A stretch of DNA of 64,000 nt from an uncultured Anaerococcus sp. (GTDB taxonomy: Bacteria; Bacillota; Clostridia; Tissierellales; Peptoniphilaceae): positions 1-64,000 of the forward strand of contig CALUCE010000011.1 in NCBI GenBank assembly GCA_943914475.1, given 5' to 3'. Below the pieces are notes generated by a model, which saw only the letters and a program-made list of their open reading frames with translations, ran no database searches and was not told where the DNA came from. The position numbers and the translations under genes were made by a program. This document shows, one piece after another, positions 34,636 to 44,263 of this stretch. Within the stretch, counting starts at the first letter, position 1. Every line of letters starts with the position of its first letter.

Positions 34636-35485
34636 TTTTCTTAAGTCTCCAATACAAATTTTCTATATCATCAATTGAAAAACAATCAAAGGTCACCTTG
34701 TATATGTCCTTAGACTTTGCTATATCTACCTTGGTTCCCACAAGGTTTATAAACTTTTCTTCAAAGTCCTCAAACAAAATCCTATCAAGTTTATCATCCT
34801 TACTTTCAGTTTTTTGCTTTTTTGCTTTTCTTTTATTTTTAGACTTCTCTTCAACCTTTCTTATGTTGGTTTTTTTGTTGATAAAATCATCAAGAGAAGA
34901 TGCTCTTTGGTCAAGGTCTTCTATAGCCAAAAGAGTTCTAGCTTGTGATGATGAAATATTTCCATTTTCAAGCTCCGTCTTGGTCTTTTCATCAAGCTTT
35001 AACAAGCGCATGGTATTAGCTATATAGGACCTGGATTTTCCAACAGTCCTCCCTATAGCCTCCTGAGTCATGTCATAGTTTTCTGCCAATTCTTGGTAAG
35101 CATTGGCCTCTTCAAGGGCTGATAGGTCTTCTCTTTGGATATTTTCTACTATAGAAAGTATGTCCAAGTCCTTCTTATCTATATCCCTTACTATGGCATC
35201 TATTTGATCAAGACCTGCTAGCTTACTTGCCCTGTACCTTCTTTCTCCTGCTATAATTTCATATATATCATCTTTTTTTGTAACTACTATGGGATTTAAA
35301 AGTCCGTATTGTTTTATTGACTGAGATAGGCCTTCCAAGGACTTAGGATCAAAGTTCTTCCTCGGTTGGTCCTTCCTCGGCTTTATATCTTTTAGGGGAA
35401 GTTTAACTACCCTTCCCTCGGTATTTTCTACACTTGTATCAGGGATAAGAGAATTTAAGCCTCTTCCCAAAGATCTCCTATTCAT
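34625..35485 (-). CDS. parB: Chromosome-partitioning protein ParB
   Basis: A 286-residue ParB/Spo0J. It has the CTPase fold with GERRYRASKLAGL (Box II), the HTH MTQEAIGRTVGKSRSYIANTMRLL for parS, and a C-terminal dimerisation domain. Between the last two there is an unusually long Lys/Glu-rich linker (about 205-235). It binds parS (sites at 29213, 36682, 37682 and 41747), loads as a CTP-dependent sliding clamp and stimulates ParA. Its start overlaps the parA stop by 8 nt. Confidence 0.95.
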   Translation of the reverse strand: MNRRSLGRGLNSLIPDTSVENTEGRVVKLPLKDIKPRKDQPRKNFDPKSLEGLSQSIKQYGLLNPIVVTKKDDIYEIIAGERRYRASKLAGLDQIDAIVRDIDKKDLDILSIVENIQREDLSALEEANAYQELAENYDMTQEAIGRTVGKSRSYIANTMRLLKLDEKTKTELENGNISSSQARTLLAIEDLDQRASSLDDFINKKTNIRKVEEKSKNKRKAKKQKTESKDDKLDRILFEDFEEKFINLVGTKVDIAKSKDIYKVTFDCFSIDDIENLYWRLKKNDD

Positions 35486-36431
35486 AATCCCCCTCTTTTT
35501 TCTCTTCTTTAACTTCTTCAGAATCTTTATCTGATGTTTTTTCTTCTGAAGTTGTTTCTTCTTTTTTATCCTGATCCTTTTTTTCTTTTTCTAATTTTTC
35601 CTTTTCTTTCTTAAGGGCCTCTTCTTCCTTTTTCTTTTTGGCAAGGTCTTTTTCAAATCCATCCAAGGACTTACTTATTTCATGACCAAGCTCTATATAG
35701 GCTCTGGCTCCCTTGGAATTTTTATCATAAATAAGGGCAGACTTTCCAAAGGAGGGTGCTTCAGCAAGCTTGATATTTCTTGGTATCATAGTCCTAAAGA
35801 CCTTGGACTTAAAGTAAGCCTTGACTTCTTCTGCAACTTCGTAAGAAAGCTTGGTTCTCTTATCAAACATGGACAAAAGAACTCCTTCTATTTCAAGTTT
35901 TGGATTTAATGATTCCTTTACCAAGTCATAGGTATTTAAAAGCTCACTAACTCCCTCTAGGGCATAGTATTCTGTTTGTATAGGGATAATTATAGAGTCC
36001 GATCCAACCAGGGCATTTATAGACAAAAGTCCCAAGGATGGTGGACAATCTATAAGAACCAAATCATAGGAAGAATCTAAAAGTTTAATAATTTCCTTAA
36101 CTTGCTCTGTCCTTTCTACCTGATCAAGGGCAACAAGCTCAACTTCTAGACCAGAAAGAGATGATTCGGAAGCTATAAGGTAAAGATTATCCTGGCATTT
36201 TTTTATATAGTTTTTTATATCAAAGCCTTCCTCTTCCCTATAAAAAAGATCATAGATAGACTTATCCAGCTTATTTTTATCAAAGCCAAGACCTGTTGTA
36301 GTATTGGCCTGGGGATCAAGATCTATAACTAAAATCTTTTTGCCCTCTTGGGCTAGAGCAGTAGCCAGGTTAACTACCGTAGTAGTCTTTCCTACTCCTC
36401 CTTTTTGATTAAAAACTGATATAACTTTCAT
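35478..36431 (-). CDS. parA: Chromosome-partitioning ATPase ParA/Soj with a long charged C-terminal tail
   Basis: A 317-residue ParA. The deviant Walker A KGGVGKTT is at residues 10-17, and DLDPQANTT and LIDCPPSLG follow. The conserved domain ends near residue 255 (LGHEISKSL). After it come about 60 residues that are nearly all Lys, Glu and Asp, an extension the usual 250-260-residue Soj proteins lack. The same DNA runs into the parB start. The ATG follows AGAGGTAAGT and lies inside the last codons of cinA (23-nt overlap). ParA, with ParB-parS, moves new origins apart and influences DnaA. Confidence 0.93.
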   Translation of the reverse strand: MKVISVFNQKGGVGKTTTVVNLATALAQEGKKILVIDLDPQANTTTGLGFDKNKLDKSIYDLFYREEEGFDIKNYIKKCQDNLYLIASESSLSGLEVELVALDQVERTEQVKEIIKLLDSSYDLVLIDCPPSLGLLSINALVGSDSIIIPIQTEYYALEGVSELLNTYDLVKESLNPKLEIEGVLLSMFDKRTKLSYEVAEEVKAYFKSKVFRTMIPRNIKLAEAPSFGKSALIYDKNSKGARAYIELGHEISKSLDGFEKDLAKKKKEEEALKKEKEKLEKEKKDQDKKEETTSEEKTSDKDSEEVKEEKKEGDYE

Positions 36432-37629
36432 ACTTACCTCTCATAATAATAATTGCAGCATCTATGGCCCTATTCCTAGTAAATCTTCTTACCTTGTTTC
36501 TATCCGGAGCAAAGGATAAGTCAAGGATATGGACTTGGTCATGGTATTTTATACCCAGGTATACCTTGCCCAGGTGGGCATAGCCTGTTGTTACTATACA
36601 CAAGTCTGCCTTGGACTTATGGTATAGACCCTCTAGCATTTCTTCTGCTGTTTCTTTACTTACTGCTGTATACTTTTCTAGTGTTTCATGTGAAACATCA
36701 AGGATTTTTTCTTTGGCCTCGTCAGAATATACTATATAGGATTCCTTTAAACAATCAGAAGCCCCAGCTATATCTATAATGGAAGATGCTATCATGCCTC
36801 CTGTGATAGATTCTGCTGTAGCTAGCTTCTCTTCTCTTGATCTTAGTAGGTCTAGAAGGATTTTTTCCTTTCTTTCACCATTTCTTACTATTATCAAGGG
36901 ACCAAAAATTTTATCAAGCTCTTTTTCTTTAAGCTCTATCATTTGAAGAGCCTCATCCTTACTAGCAGCCTTGGCTGATATTCTTATATAGGCTCCATCA
37001 TCTGTAAAATAAGGAGATATGGTAGGGTTTTCTCCATTAAAGTCTACTCTTCTTGCCATATCCCATTCTCCTAGCATGCCTATTTTTAGGATTCTTGATT
37101 CTATGACCCCATCAGTCTTTAAAAGGGGAAGAACCTTCTTATCAAACATCCTCTTCATTTCCCTAGGTGGTCCTGGCATTAAAACTATTTTACAGCCTTC
37201 TTCTGTCTCTATGATACAGCCTGGGGCTGTTCCTACTTCATTTTCTAAAACTATGGCATCTTTTGGAAACCTTGCTTGCTTGAGATTATTATCTATGGCA
37301 ATTTTTTTATCCTTGAAATAAGACTTAAGACTTGCTAGGGCCTTGTCGTTAACTACAACCATATCTTCCTTGCCAGCAACCTTTATAACTACTTCCTTGC
37401 TTATATCATCAGGTGTTGGTCCTAGACCTCCTGTGATAAAAATATAGTCGCATTTACTTGTGGCTTTTTTTAGTTCCCTATAAAGCCTATCGAAGTTATC
37501 TCCAACAGTTATCATTTTATATACATTTATTCCTATCTCACTAAGCTTTTGTGCTAAGTATTGGGAATTGGTGTCTACTATATTTCCTAATAAGATTTCT
37601 GTACCAACAGAAAAAATTTGTCCTATCAT
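36409..37629 (-). CDS. cinA: CinA family protein (nicotinamide-nucleotide amidase / ADP-ribose pyrophosphatase type)
   Basis: A 406-residue two-domain CinA. The N-terminal MoCF/COG1058 domain starts IFSVGTEILLGNIVDTNSQYL and contains TGGLGPTPDD. The C-terminal PncC domain carries ATAESITGGMIA and the VTTGYAH segment. The ATG at 37629 follows AGAGGTAGT; longer readings upstream have no SD and cross a parS. It hydrolyses NMN to nicotinate mononucleotide and, in some species, supports competence. A parS site (36682-36697) lies inside the coding region. The gene heads the cinA-parA-parB-FTCD-DUF4446 operon. Confidence 0.92.
   Translation of the reverse strand: MIGQIFSVGTEILLGNIVDTNSQYLAQKLSEIGINVYKMITVGDNFDRLYRELKKATSKCDYIFITGGLGPTPDDISKEVVIKVAGKEDMVVVNDKALASLKSYFKDKKIAIDNNLKQARFPKDAIVLENEVGTAPGCIIETEEGCKIVLMPGPPREMKRMFDKKVLPLLKTDGVIESRILKIGMLGEWDMARRVDFNGENPTISPYFTDDGAYIRISAKAASKDEALQMIELKEKELDKIFGPLIIVRNGERKEKILLDLLRSREEKLATAESITGGMIASSIIDIAGASDCLKESYIVYSDEAKEKILDVSHETLEKYTAVSKETAEEMLEGLYHKSKADLCIVTTGYAHLGKVYLGIKYHDQVHILDLSFAPDRNKVRRFTRNRAIDAAIIIMRGKYESYISF
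36682..36697. promoter_or_regulatory. parS site 2, inside cinA
   Basis: TGTTTCATGTGAAACA, a 15/16 match to the universal consensus with one change in the central CACGTG (CATGTG here). Confidence 0.85.
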
Positions 37630-37681
37630 ACTACCTCTTTTCTTCCTAACTAGTATAACAAAAAACCTATCCTTGATACAA

Positions 37682-37697
37682 TGTTTCACATGAAACA
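37682..37697. promoter_or_regulatory. parS site 3, between rsmG and cinA
   Basis: TGTTTCACATGAAACA, the reverse-complement form of site 2 (CACATG centre), 53 bp upstream of the cinA ATG. Confidence 0.88.
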
Positions 37698-37702
37698 AAT
37701 AC

Positions 37703-37729
37703 AAAAAAGCCGGTGATCTTTCCACCAGC
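37703..37729 (-). terminator. Terminator of rsmG
   Basis: GCTGGTG pairs with CACCGGC (one G-T pair) around GAAAGAT, followed by T6 on the minus strand. Confidence 0.9.
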
Positions 37730-37739
37730 TTTATAAGTC

Positions 37740-38369
37740 TTATAGAGGATCTTTTTTAGGCAAGTTTTTACCTCTAGGATATTTTTTTGCACATTGACGT
37801 ACTTTTTTTATTATTATATTATTTCTTTCGTTTCCATCCAGGTCAAGCTTATCAATTTTTACAAGCTCTCCTCCCAGTATCTTTAAGGCATTTTGGGCTT
37901 GGTCAAGTTCTTCTTCTGCCTTTGGTCCCTTCATTGCTATAAAAATTCCACCTACTTTTAAAAATGGTAGGGAAAGCTCTGCAAGTGTAGATAAGTTTGC
38001 TACCGCCCTTGAAACTACAAGGTCAAAATCTTCTCTGTGGTCCTTGGCGAAATCTTCAGCCCTAACATGGACTGCCCTAGTATTATCAAGATCCAAGGCT
38101 TCTATTACTTCGTTCAAAAAGCCTACCTTTTTGTTTACTGAGTCTATAAGGGTAAGATCAAAGTCTTTTTTTATCCTTAGAGGTAGGCCTGGAAAGCCTG
38201 GTCCAGATCCTATATCCAATACCTTAGATCCTTCCTTTACATATGCAAGTATGGTCAAGGAATCCTCAAAATGTTTAAGATCTATCTCATCTGGGTCTGT
38301 TATCCTTGTTAGGTTAAATTTTTGGTTGGTTTCTATAAGCATCTTCTTATAGATATCAAACTTATCCAT
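37740..38369 (-). CDS. rsmG: 16S rRNA (guanine527-N7) methyltransferase RsmG
   Basis: A 209-residue SAM-dependent methyltransferase (GidB). The SAM loop [15 protein letters not shown] and the VVSRAVANL motif identify it. It methylates G527 of 16S rRNA. A basic tail ([12 protein letters not shown]) closes the protein. Its ATG overlaps the mnmG stop (ATGGATAA) after an AGGAG, the usual mnmE-mnmG-rsmG arrangement. Confidence 0.95.
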   Translation of the reverse strand: MDKFDIYKKMLIETNQKFNLTRITDPDEIDLKHFEDSLTILAYVKEGSKVLDIGSGPGFPGLPLRIKKDFDLTLIDSVNKKVGFLNEVIEALDLDNTRAVHVRAEDFAKDHREDFDLVVSRAVANLSTLAELSLPFLKVGGIFIAMKGPKAEEELDQAQNALKILGGELVKIDKLDLDGNERNNIIIKKVRQCAKKYPRGKNLPKKDPL

Positions 38370-40260
38370 GAATTTCTCCTGTCTTCATTCTAATCAGCAA
38401 AACATTGATATCAGCTGGTGATACACCAGAAATCCTTGAAGCTTGTCCTATAGAATCTGGCTTGATTTGGTTAAGTTTTTCTGCCGATTCATTTTTTAGG
38501 CCAGATATTTTTGTGTAGTCTATGTCTGGGCTTAGTTTTTTCCTTTCGAGCTTCTTAAACTTGTCTATATCTATCATTTGTTTTCTAATATAGCCTTCGT
38601 ATTTTATCTCTGTTTGAACTTGGATTTGTTGGAATTTTGGTAGGTCAGGTCTTTCTGGATCAAAAATTTCCAAACTCTTATAGGTTAACTCTGGTCTTTT
38701 TATAAGATCATGTAGGCTATAGCCAGTCTTTATAGGGCTGGTGCCTAGGCTCTCAAGCTTCTTGTTTGTTTCTTCTGTTGGAGTTACCATAACGCCCTTA
38801 AGTCTTTCTATCTCATCAGCTATATTTTTTCTCTTAGCAAGCATTTTTTGGTATCTTTCTTCAGAAACAAGACCTATATCATAGCCTTTTTGGGTAAGTC
38901 TTAAATCAGCATTATCTTGTCTCATGGTTAACCTATACTCGCAACGAGAAGTCATCATCCTATAAGGTTCGTTGGTTCCTTCTGTTACCAAGTCATCTAT
39001 CAAAACTCCTATATAAGCATCAGACCTATCAAGGATAAAGGGTTCCTTACCTTGAAGTTTCAAGGCTGCATTTATACCTGCTACAAGTCCTTGTCCTCCA
39101 GCTTCTTCATAGCCTGAAGATCCGTTTATTTGGCCTGCAAAGTATAAGTTTTCATAGGTCTTTGACTCTAAGGTCCTATTTAGGTCTCTAGTATCTATCA
39201 TATCGTATTCTATACCATAGGCTGGTCTCATAATCCTTGCATTTTCAAGTCCTAAAATAGTCTTGTAGAAATCTTTTTGAATCTCTTGAGGTAGGGTTGA
39301 TGAAACACCTTGAACATACATCTCATTGGTTGATAGTGACTCTGGTTCTATAAAGACTTGGTGGACATCCCTGTCAGGAAATCTTACCATCTTATCTTCT
39401 ATAGAAGGGCAATATCTAGGTCCAATTCCCTTAACCAAACCTGCATACATAGGACTTCTATCAAGGTTATCCATGATGATATCCTTAGTTTCTTTAGTAG
39501 TATAGGTCAAGTAGCAAGGATATTGGTCCCTATCTGAAAAGTCCTCTCCTTCATTTATAAAGGAGAAAGGTATTACTTCCTGGTCACCTTCTTGGATTTC
39601 TGTCTTACTGTAGTCTATAGTCTTTGCATCAACTCTGGCTGGGGTTCCTGTCTTAAATCTTCTAAGTTTAAAGCCTAACTCTTCAAGAGAATCTGAAAGA
39701 TAGGTAGCTGCAGAAAGTCCGTGAGGTCCTGAAGTCTTGGTAAATTCCCCCATAAGAATTTTTCCGTTAAGGTAGGTTCCCGTACATACTATGACAGCCT
39801 TGGCAGGAAATATTGCTCCTTGGACAGTTTCTACTGAAACTACCCTTCCTTCTTCAACATTTATCTTATCTACTTCTTGCTCAAAAAGATCTAAGTTTGG
39901 TTCATTTTCTAGGGTTTTTTTCATTTCTTGGTGGTATTTAACCTTATCAGCTTGAACCCTTAGGGAATGAACTGCTGGGCCCTTAGATGTGTTTAGCATC
40001 CTTGATTGGATAAAGGTCTTATCTATATTTATGGCCATTTCTCCACCAAGCGCATCTATTTCTCTTACTATGTGGCCCTTGCCTGTTCCTCCAATGTTTG
40101 GATTGCAAGGCATATCAGCTACAGACTCCATAGAAGTTGTCAAAACTAGGGTCTTAAAGCCCATCCTTGCAGTTGCAAGGCTTGCCTCGCAGCCGGCATG
40201 GCCAGCTCCTATGACTACTACATCATAGGCTTGATCTATATATTTATTTTTACTTTCCAA
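38362..40260 (-). CDS. mnmG: tRNA uridine-5-carboxymethylaminomethyl modification enzyme MnmG (GidA)
   Basis: A protein of about 632 residues that binds FAD through [12 protein letters not shown] near its N-terminus. It also has the conserved [21 protein letters not shown], the CTGTYLNG and the C-terminal GYIRKQ segments. No ATG suits: the start is GTG at 40263 or TTG at 40260. Both follow AAGGAG in the end of mnmE; TTG has the better spacing (7 nt), so it is used here. With MnmE it makes cmnm5U at the wobble position of some tRNAs. It overlaps the mnmE stop and rsmG start. Confidence 0.94.
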   Translation of the reverse strand: MESKNKYIDQAYDVVVIGAGHAGCEASLATARMGFKTLVLTTSMESVADMPCNPNIGGTGKGHIVREIDALGGEMAINIDKTFIQSRMLNTSKGPAVHSLRVQADKVKYHQEMKKTLENEPNLDLFEQEVDKINVEEGRVVSVETVQGAIFPAKAVIVCTGTYLNGKILMGEFTKTSGPHGLSAATYLSDSLEELGFKLRRFKTGTPARVDAKTIDYSKTEIQEGDQEVIPFSFINEGEDFSDRDQYPCYLTYTTKETKDIIMDNLDRSPMYAGLVKGIGPRYCPSIEDKMVRFPDRDVHQVFIEPESLSTNEMYVQGVSSTLPQEIQKDFYKTILGLENARIMRPAYGIEYDMIDTRDLNRTLESKTYENLYFAGQINGSSGYEEAGGQGLVAGINAALKLQGKEPFILDRSDAYIGVLIDDLVTEGTNEPYRMMTSRCEYRLTMRQDNADLRLTQKGYDIGLVSEERYQKMLAKRKNIADEIERLKGVMVTPTEETNKKLESLGTSPIKTGYSLHDLIKRPELTYKSLEIFDPERPDLPKFQQIQVQTEIKYEGYIRKQMIDIDKFKKLERKKLSPDIDYTKISGLKNESAEKLNQIKPDSIGQASRISGVSPADINVLLIRMKTGEIHG

Positions 40261-41617
40261 CACAAAACTCCTTAAACACTTTATCCATAATTTCATCTGA
40301 AACTGCTTCACCAATTATTAGGCCCAAGTCTTCATAGGATGATCTTAGGTCTACTTCTATGGCATCTATTGGTATCATCCTTTTTATATCTGCAAGGGAT
40401 GATTCCATCTTTTCATTGGCTGACTTTAAAAGTCTCTCATGCCTTACATTGGTTATTAAAACTGGTTCAGCTTCTATTTCTTTGGTATCAAATATATCTT
40501 CTATCAAATTTTCCAAGGTCTCTATACCTACATTTTGCTTTACAGAAGCCTCTATAATAGGCAGGTCTAAGTCTTCTAAGACTTTTTTATCAAACTTCGG
40601 CTCAAGATCTGTTTTATTAAAGATAATAATAGAAGTCCTGTCCTTGATAAGGTCTAGGATTTCTTGGTCTTCTTGGTCGAAAGGCCTTGATGAATCAAAG
40701 ATAGCTATTATAAGGTCTGACCTACTGGCAAGATCCTTGGACCTATCAACACCAATTTGCTCAACCAAGTCATCAGTTTCCCTGATGCCTGCTGTATCGT
40801 TAATTTTTAAGGTAAGGTTACCTAAAGAAATATATTCGGTTATAGAATCTCTTGTAGTACCTGGTATATCTGTAACTATGGCCCTGTTTTCTTTTAATAA
40901 AGCATTTAAAAGAGATGACTTTCCTACATTTGGTTTACCTATAATGGTTGTATCTATACCATCTTTTACAATTTTTCCCTTGTTTGATGTATTAACTAGC
41001 TTGGAAATCTTATCTTTGGCATCTTCCATATAGGAAATTATATTATCAAGGGGCAAATCTTCCCCATCTTCTGTGAAATTTATAGAATATTCAATCCTAG
41101 ATAAGGCTTCAAGCTGAGACTTTCTTACATCTGCTATGGCATCCCTTAGGGAACCTGAAAGTTGTGAAAGCCCTGATTTTTGAGATAATTCATTGGTAGA
41201 ATTTATAATATCAAGAACTGCCTCTGCTTGAGAAAGGTCTATTCTTCCATTTAAGAAGGCTCTCTTGGTAAATTCTCCTCTTTCTGCCATCACTGCTCCC
41301 TGGTCTAAAAGTAGGTTTAGGATTTTCTTAACAGAAATAAAGGATCCATGACAGTTGATTTCACATATATCTTCCCTAGTATAGGTATAGGGTCCCTTCA
41401 TAAAGGCCACCATAACTTCATCTACTAGGTCATTACCGTCATAGATATAACCAAATCTCATTTTTCTATTGTCTCTATCTTTATCGATATCCTTGCCATT
41501 GGCAGGCATAAAGATTCTTTTTATAATGTCAAAAGAATCATCGCCACTCATACGAACTATTGATATACCTCCAGTTCCAGGAGGAGTTGAAATTGCTGCT
41601 ATTGTTTTTTCGCTCAT
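40250..41617 (-). CDS. mnmE: tRNA modification GTPase MnmE
   Basis: A 455-residue GTPase. It has an N-terminal folate-binding domain ([21 protein letters not shown]), a helical domain, and an inserted G domain with [17 protein letters not shown] and NKTD. It ends in the conserved CVGK, whose cysteine is part of the C(I/L/V)GK motif. It forms the wobble-uridine modifying complex with MnmG. The ATG follows AAGGGAG. It begins the mnmE-mnmG-rsmG unit. Confidence 0.96.
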   Translation of the reverse strand: MSEKTIAAISTPPGTGGISIVRMSGDDSFDIIKRIFMPANGKDIDKDRDNRKMRFGYIYDGNDLVDEVMVAFMKGPYTYTREDICEINCHGSFISVKKILNLLLDQGAVMAERGEFTKRAFLNGRIDLSQAEAVLDIINSTNELSQKSGLSQLSGSLRDAIADVRKSQLEALSRIEYSINFTEDGEDLPLDNIISYMEDAKDKISKLVNTSNKGKIVKDGIDTTIIGKPNVGKSSLLNALLKENRAIVTDIPGTTRDSITEYISLGNLTLKINDTAGIRETDDLVEQIGVDRSKDLASRSDLIIAIFDSSRPFDQEDQEILDLIKDRTSIIIFNKTDLEPKFDKKVLEDLDLPIIEASVKQNVGIETLENLIEDIFDTKEIEAEPVLITNVRHERLLKSANEKMESSLADIKRMIPIDAIEVDLRSSYEDLGLIIGEAVSDEIMDKVFKEFCVGK

Positions 41618-41740
41618 AATTCTCCCTTTCTTAACGAATTTACCTTTGACATAAACTCATGTTTCGATTATATTTAAATTTTAAAATCTGTCAATCTTTT
41701 TTACCAATATGATATTATAACACATTTTTGCCTATAAAAA

Positions 41741-41766
41741 TAGAGATGTTTCACATGAAACATCCC
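41741..41766. promoter_or_regulatory. parS site 4, overlapping a terminator-like stem after jag
   Basis: TGTTTCACATGAAACA at 41747-41762. On the minus strand the surrounding GATGTTTCA/TGAAACATC forms a hairpin followed by a T-rich tract (CTATTTTTAT), so the same bases may end the jag transcript and bind ParB. Confidence 0.85.
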
Positions 41767-41782
41767 TAAATATATTCTTTAC

Positions 41783-42655
41783 CTATTCTTTGATATCAAC
41801 TACTACATATCTGTTTGGCTCTTGGCCTTCAGAATATGAAGTAAGTTCATCATATTTTGAGATTTGCTCGTGGGCAAGTCTTCTTTCATAAGAGTTCATA
41901 TATTTAAGATTCCATCTTTTTTTGGTCTTTAGAACTCTTCTTGCTGCACGGTCTGCTTGGTCTATTATCTTATCATCCCTACGTTTTTTGTAGTTGTTTA
42001 TATCTATATTAATCTTTAAATCATTGGCCCTAGCCCTTAGAGATTTTCTTAGGACAAGCTCTATGGCATCTATGGTTTTTCCACCCTTACCAATGGCTAT
42101 ACCTGTATCTCTTTCGTCTATCTTGGCATCAAGCTTGATGATATTTCCTTCTAGGTTTCCTATTACCTTAACATTGTCAAAGTGCATGCTTTCTAGGATT
42201 TCCTTGAAGAAGTCTTTGGCCCTATAGTATTTTTCTATATTTGACTTTTGCCTGTCAGCCTCACTATAATACTCTTCATCTTCATCATCTTCGTCTTCGT
42301 CATAAGTGCTAGCTTGATTTTCTTTTTTTTCAAAATCTTCTTCTACTTCTACAGTATCTATAGTAGGGTCTTCTTTGATTTCTTCTTCATATACTTCTTG
42401 GTCTGTATCTTCTACATCATCAAGTAGGCTTTCTGTTCCCAAGTCTTCCTTGATTTGTTCAAGATCTTCCTTGAAGTCATCTTCGTAGCTAATCTTTACT
42501 AGAGCATCTTTTTGGCCTATTAATCCTAAAAATCCACTAGATTCTTCTTCTAAAACCTCAACACTAACTTCGTCTATGGTCTTGTTTATCTCTAAAAGAG
42601 ATTCCTTTATAGCTTGATCTTTAGTCTTTGCTGACTTAATTATTGTTTTTTTCAT
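41783..42655 (-). CDS. jag: RNA-binding protein Jag/KhpB (SpoIIIJ-associated)
   Basis: A 290-residue protein. It has a Jag-N domain (1-52), a strongly acidic low-complexity linker (about 60-135), a KH domain with GIAIGKGGKTIDAIE and a C-terminal R3H domain (RRLAHEQISKY). The ATG lies 20 nt inside the end of yidC, the standard yidC-jag pairing. KhpB binds RNA with KhpA and affects cell division and elongation in Firmicutes. Confidence 0.94.
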   Translation of the reverse strand: MKKTIIKSAKTKDQAIKESLLEINKTIDEVSVEVLEEESSGFLGLIGQKDALVKISYEDDFKEDLEQIKEDLGTESLLDDVEDTDQEVYEEEIKEDPTIDTVEVEEDFEKKENQASTYDEDEDDEDEEYYSEADRQKSNIEKYYRAKDFFKEILESMHFDNVKVIGNLEGNIIKLDAKIDERDTGIAIGKGGKTIDAIELVLRKSLRARANDLKINIDINNYKKRRDDKIIDQADRAARRVLKTKKRWNLKYMNSYERRLAHEQISKYDELTSYSEGQEPNRYVVVDIKE

Positions 42656-43373
42656 CTTCTACCTCTTTTTCCCCTTGCTTTTTACCAATTAATTGGGTTA
42701 TAGCTAATAATATTAATCTAATAATAGAACTTGTTGTCCAATATAGTGGAAGACCTGCTGGTAAGTTTCTAAACATGAAATAATACAATAGTGGCATTAT
42801 TAAAAGCATGTTATTCATAGAACTCATTGGGTTATTTTCCCCAGACATTTGTGGGTTGGTCTTCATAGAAAATAGGGAGTTGGCAAATTGGGTCAAACTT
42901 GTTAAAAGTGGAAGTCCATAAAAGAGTGGGTCTTTTTCTTGAAGGGTTGGTACCCAGTAGAAGTTATCCCTAATATTGTGGATTCCATCTTTAAATACAT
43001 AAGCTTCAGGTTCTCTAATAACTCTATAGAGGGCCATAAGGATCAAAAGTTGGAAAATCATTACCAAACATGATGAAATTCCAGGACTTACCCCTTCTTC
43101 TCTATAAAGTTCTTGCATTTTTTGTTGCATTATTTGTGGATCGTATGAGTATTTCTTTTGGATTTCTTCCATCTTTGGTTTTAACTGGCTGGATTTTTCA
43201 GCAGTCTTTTTTTGGTTACTCATCATCGGTATTGTAATTAAGTTTACAATAAGGGTCATAATAATGATGGAAATAGCGTAGAAACTTATATCAGCCGATT
43301 CAGTGAAATTGTTAGCCAAAGTTTCGTATATCCATCTCATTAGTGTACCTAATAAACTGGCTATAAAATTCAT
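42636..43373 (-). CDS. yidC: Membrane protein insertase YidC/OxaA
   Basis: A 245-residue insertase of the short Gram-positive type without a lipobox. It has about five membrane helices: NFIASLLGTLMRWIYE at the start, then MTLIVNLITIPMM, a cytoplasmic coiled hairpin (KKTAEKSSQLKPKMEEIQ), and the later NPMSSMNNMLLIMPLLYYF and LPLYWTTSSI. The ATG at 43373 is six bases after AGGAG. It inserts membrane proteins alone or with SecYEG. Confidence 0.94.
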   Translation of the reverse strand: MNFIASLLGTLMRWIYETLANNFTESADISFYAISIIIMTLIVNLITIPMMSNQKKTAEKSSQLKPKMEEIQKKYSYDPQIMQQKMQELYREEGVSPGISSCLVMIFQLLILMALYRVIREPEAYVFKDGIHNIRDNFYWVPTLQEKDPLFYGLPLLTSLTQFANSLFSMKTNPQMSGENNPMSSMNNMLLIMPLLYYFMFRNLPAGLPLYWTTSSIIRLILLAITQLIGKKQGEKEVEDEKNNN

Positions 43374-43449
43374 ATACATCTCCTATTTAAAAGTTTTTTA
43401 TTTATTAAAAGAAAATAATAAATAAGGGCAAATAAAAAAAGTCTTTCTT

Positions 43450-43671
43450 TTAATATTTTTCAACTGGATCATATCCACCCTTGGAAAAAGGATTACATCT
43501 TAAAATTCTCCACACTGACTTAAAAAATGCCTTAAAAAAACCATACCTTTTGAAGCACTCATAAGCGTATTGACTGCAAGTAGGGTAGTATTTGCATTTT
43601 CCATAACCAAATTGTGGAGAAATATATAATTGATAAAATTTAATCAATCTAAGAAAAAGTTTATTTAACAT
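43450..43671 (-). CDS. yidD: Membrane protein insertion efficiency factor YidD
   Basis: A 73-residue protein with the family's YQLYISPQFG, CKYYPTCSQYAYE and RILRCNPFSKGGYDPV motifs, and all three conserved cysteines. The ATG at 43671 lies 11 nt inside the end of rnpA; longer readings upstream are only the rnpA shadow. It helps YidC-dependent insertion. Order rpmH-rnpA-yidD-yidC-jag is the usual one. Confidence 0.93.
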   Translation of the reverse strand: MLNKLFLRLIKFYQLYISPQFGYGKCKYYPTCSQYAYECFKRYGFFKAFFKSVWRILRCNPFSKGGYDPVEKY

Positions 43672-44011
43672 AGCTAATTCTCTTTTTCTTTTTGGCAAGG
43701 CCAAAAATATGATTAATAGAAGATTCAAGCTGACCATATGTAAAGTCTACAGTATGTCTTTTCGGGATTATAATTATATCTACATTATTAATGTTCTTAT
43801 AATTATGTCTGATTATTTCTCTAAGTCTTCTTTTAAGTTTGTTTCTTTGATTGGCTTTTCCAACCTTTTTAGAAATGGAAAAGCCAAATCTTGGATGGTC
43901 TAAACCATTATTTTTTATTAAAACTGTAAAGTCTCTGTTATAAAAAGCTTTTGATTTTTTATAAACTCTTTCAAAGTCTGTATTCTTTCTTAAACTAAGT
44001 TGTTTTTCCAT
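43661..44011 (-). CDS. rnpA: Ribonuclease P protein component
   Basis: A 116-residue basic protein with the RNR motif KVGKANQRNKLKRRLREIIR and the N-terminal LRKNTDFERVYKKSKAF. It supports the catalytic RNase P RNA in tRNA 5' processing. It follows rpmH, with a terminator-like stem in between. Confidence 0.94.
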   Translation of the reverse strand: MEKQLSLRKNTDFERVYKKSKAFYNRDFTVLIKNNGLDHPRFGFSISKKVGKANQRNKLKRRLREIIRHNYKNINNVDIIIIPKRHTVDFTYGQLESSINHIFGLAKKKKRISYVK

Positions 44012-44041
44012 AAGAATCCATTCTTAAAAATCTACAATATA

Positions 44042-44067
44042 AAAAAGCCATAAGCTTGTTTCTTATG
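44042..44067 (-). terminator. Terminator/attenuator between rpmH and rnpA
   Basis: CATAAG-AAACAAG-CTTATG followed by GC and T6 on the minus strand. The 5' arm includes the rpmH stop codon, so a ribosome ending rpmH would cover it. It probably lowers rnpA expression relative to rpmH. Confidence 0.7.
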
Positions 44068-44197
44068 CAGATAATCTTTTTCTACCTTTTTTTCTTCTAG
44101 CTTTTAGTACTCTTCTGCCGCCTGAAGAAGACATTCTTTTTCTGAAGCCATGATCTTTACTTCTTTTTCTTCTATTTGGTTGATAAGTTCTTTTCAT
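44063..44197 (-). CDS. rpmH: 50S ribosomal protein L34
   Basis: A 44-residue, very basic protein opening [12 protein letters not shown], with [13 protein letters not shown] and GRKRLSA at the end: a full-length L34. The ATG follows AGGAGGTGAT. It is the first gene of the leftward origin operon, with a near-perfect promoter at 44235-44263. Confidence 0.97.
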   Translation of the reverse strand: MKRTYQPNRRKRSKDHGFRKRMSSSGGRRVLKARRKKGRKRLSA

Positions 44198-44234
44198 CTT
44201 TATCACCTCCTATTAATAATTTACGCTAGCATTA

Positions 44235-44263
44235 ATTATATGTAAAAAAGGCTCTACTGTCAA
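44235..44263 (-). promoter_or_regulatory. rpmH promoter
   Basis: TTGACA (44258-44263) - 17 bp - TATAAT (44235-44240), a perfect consensus. Confidence 0.88.

Noticed and set aside
40359..41033. A 224-codon open frame antisense to mnmE
   Set aside because: Same reasons: full overlap with a certain gene, no SD, shadow composition.
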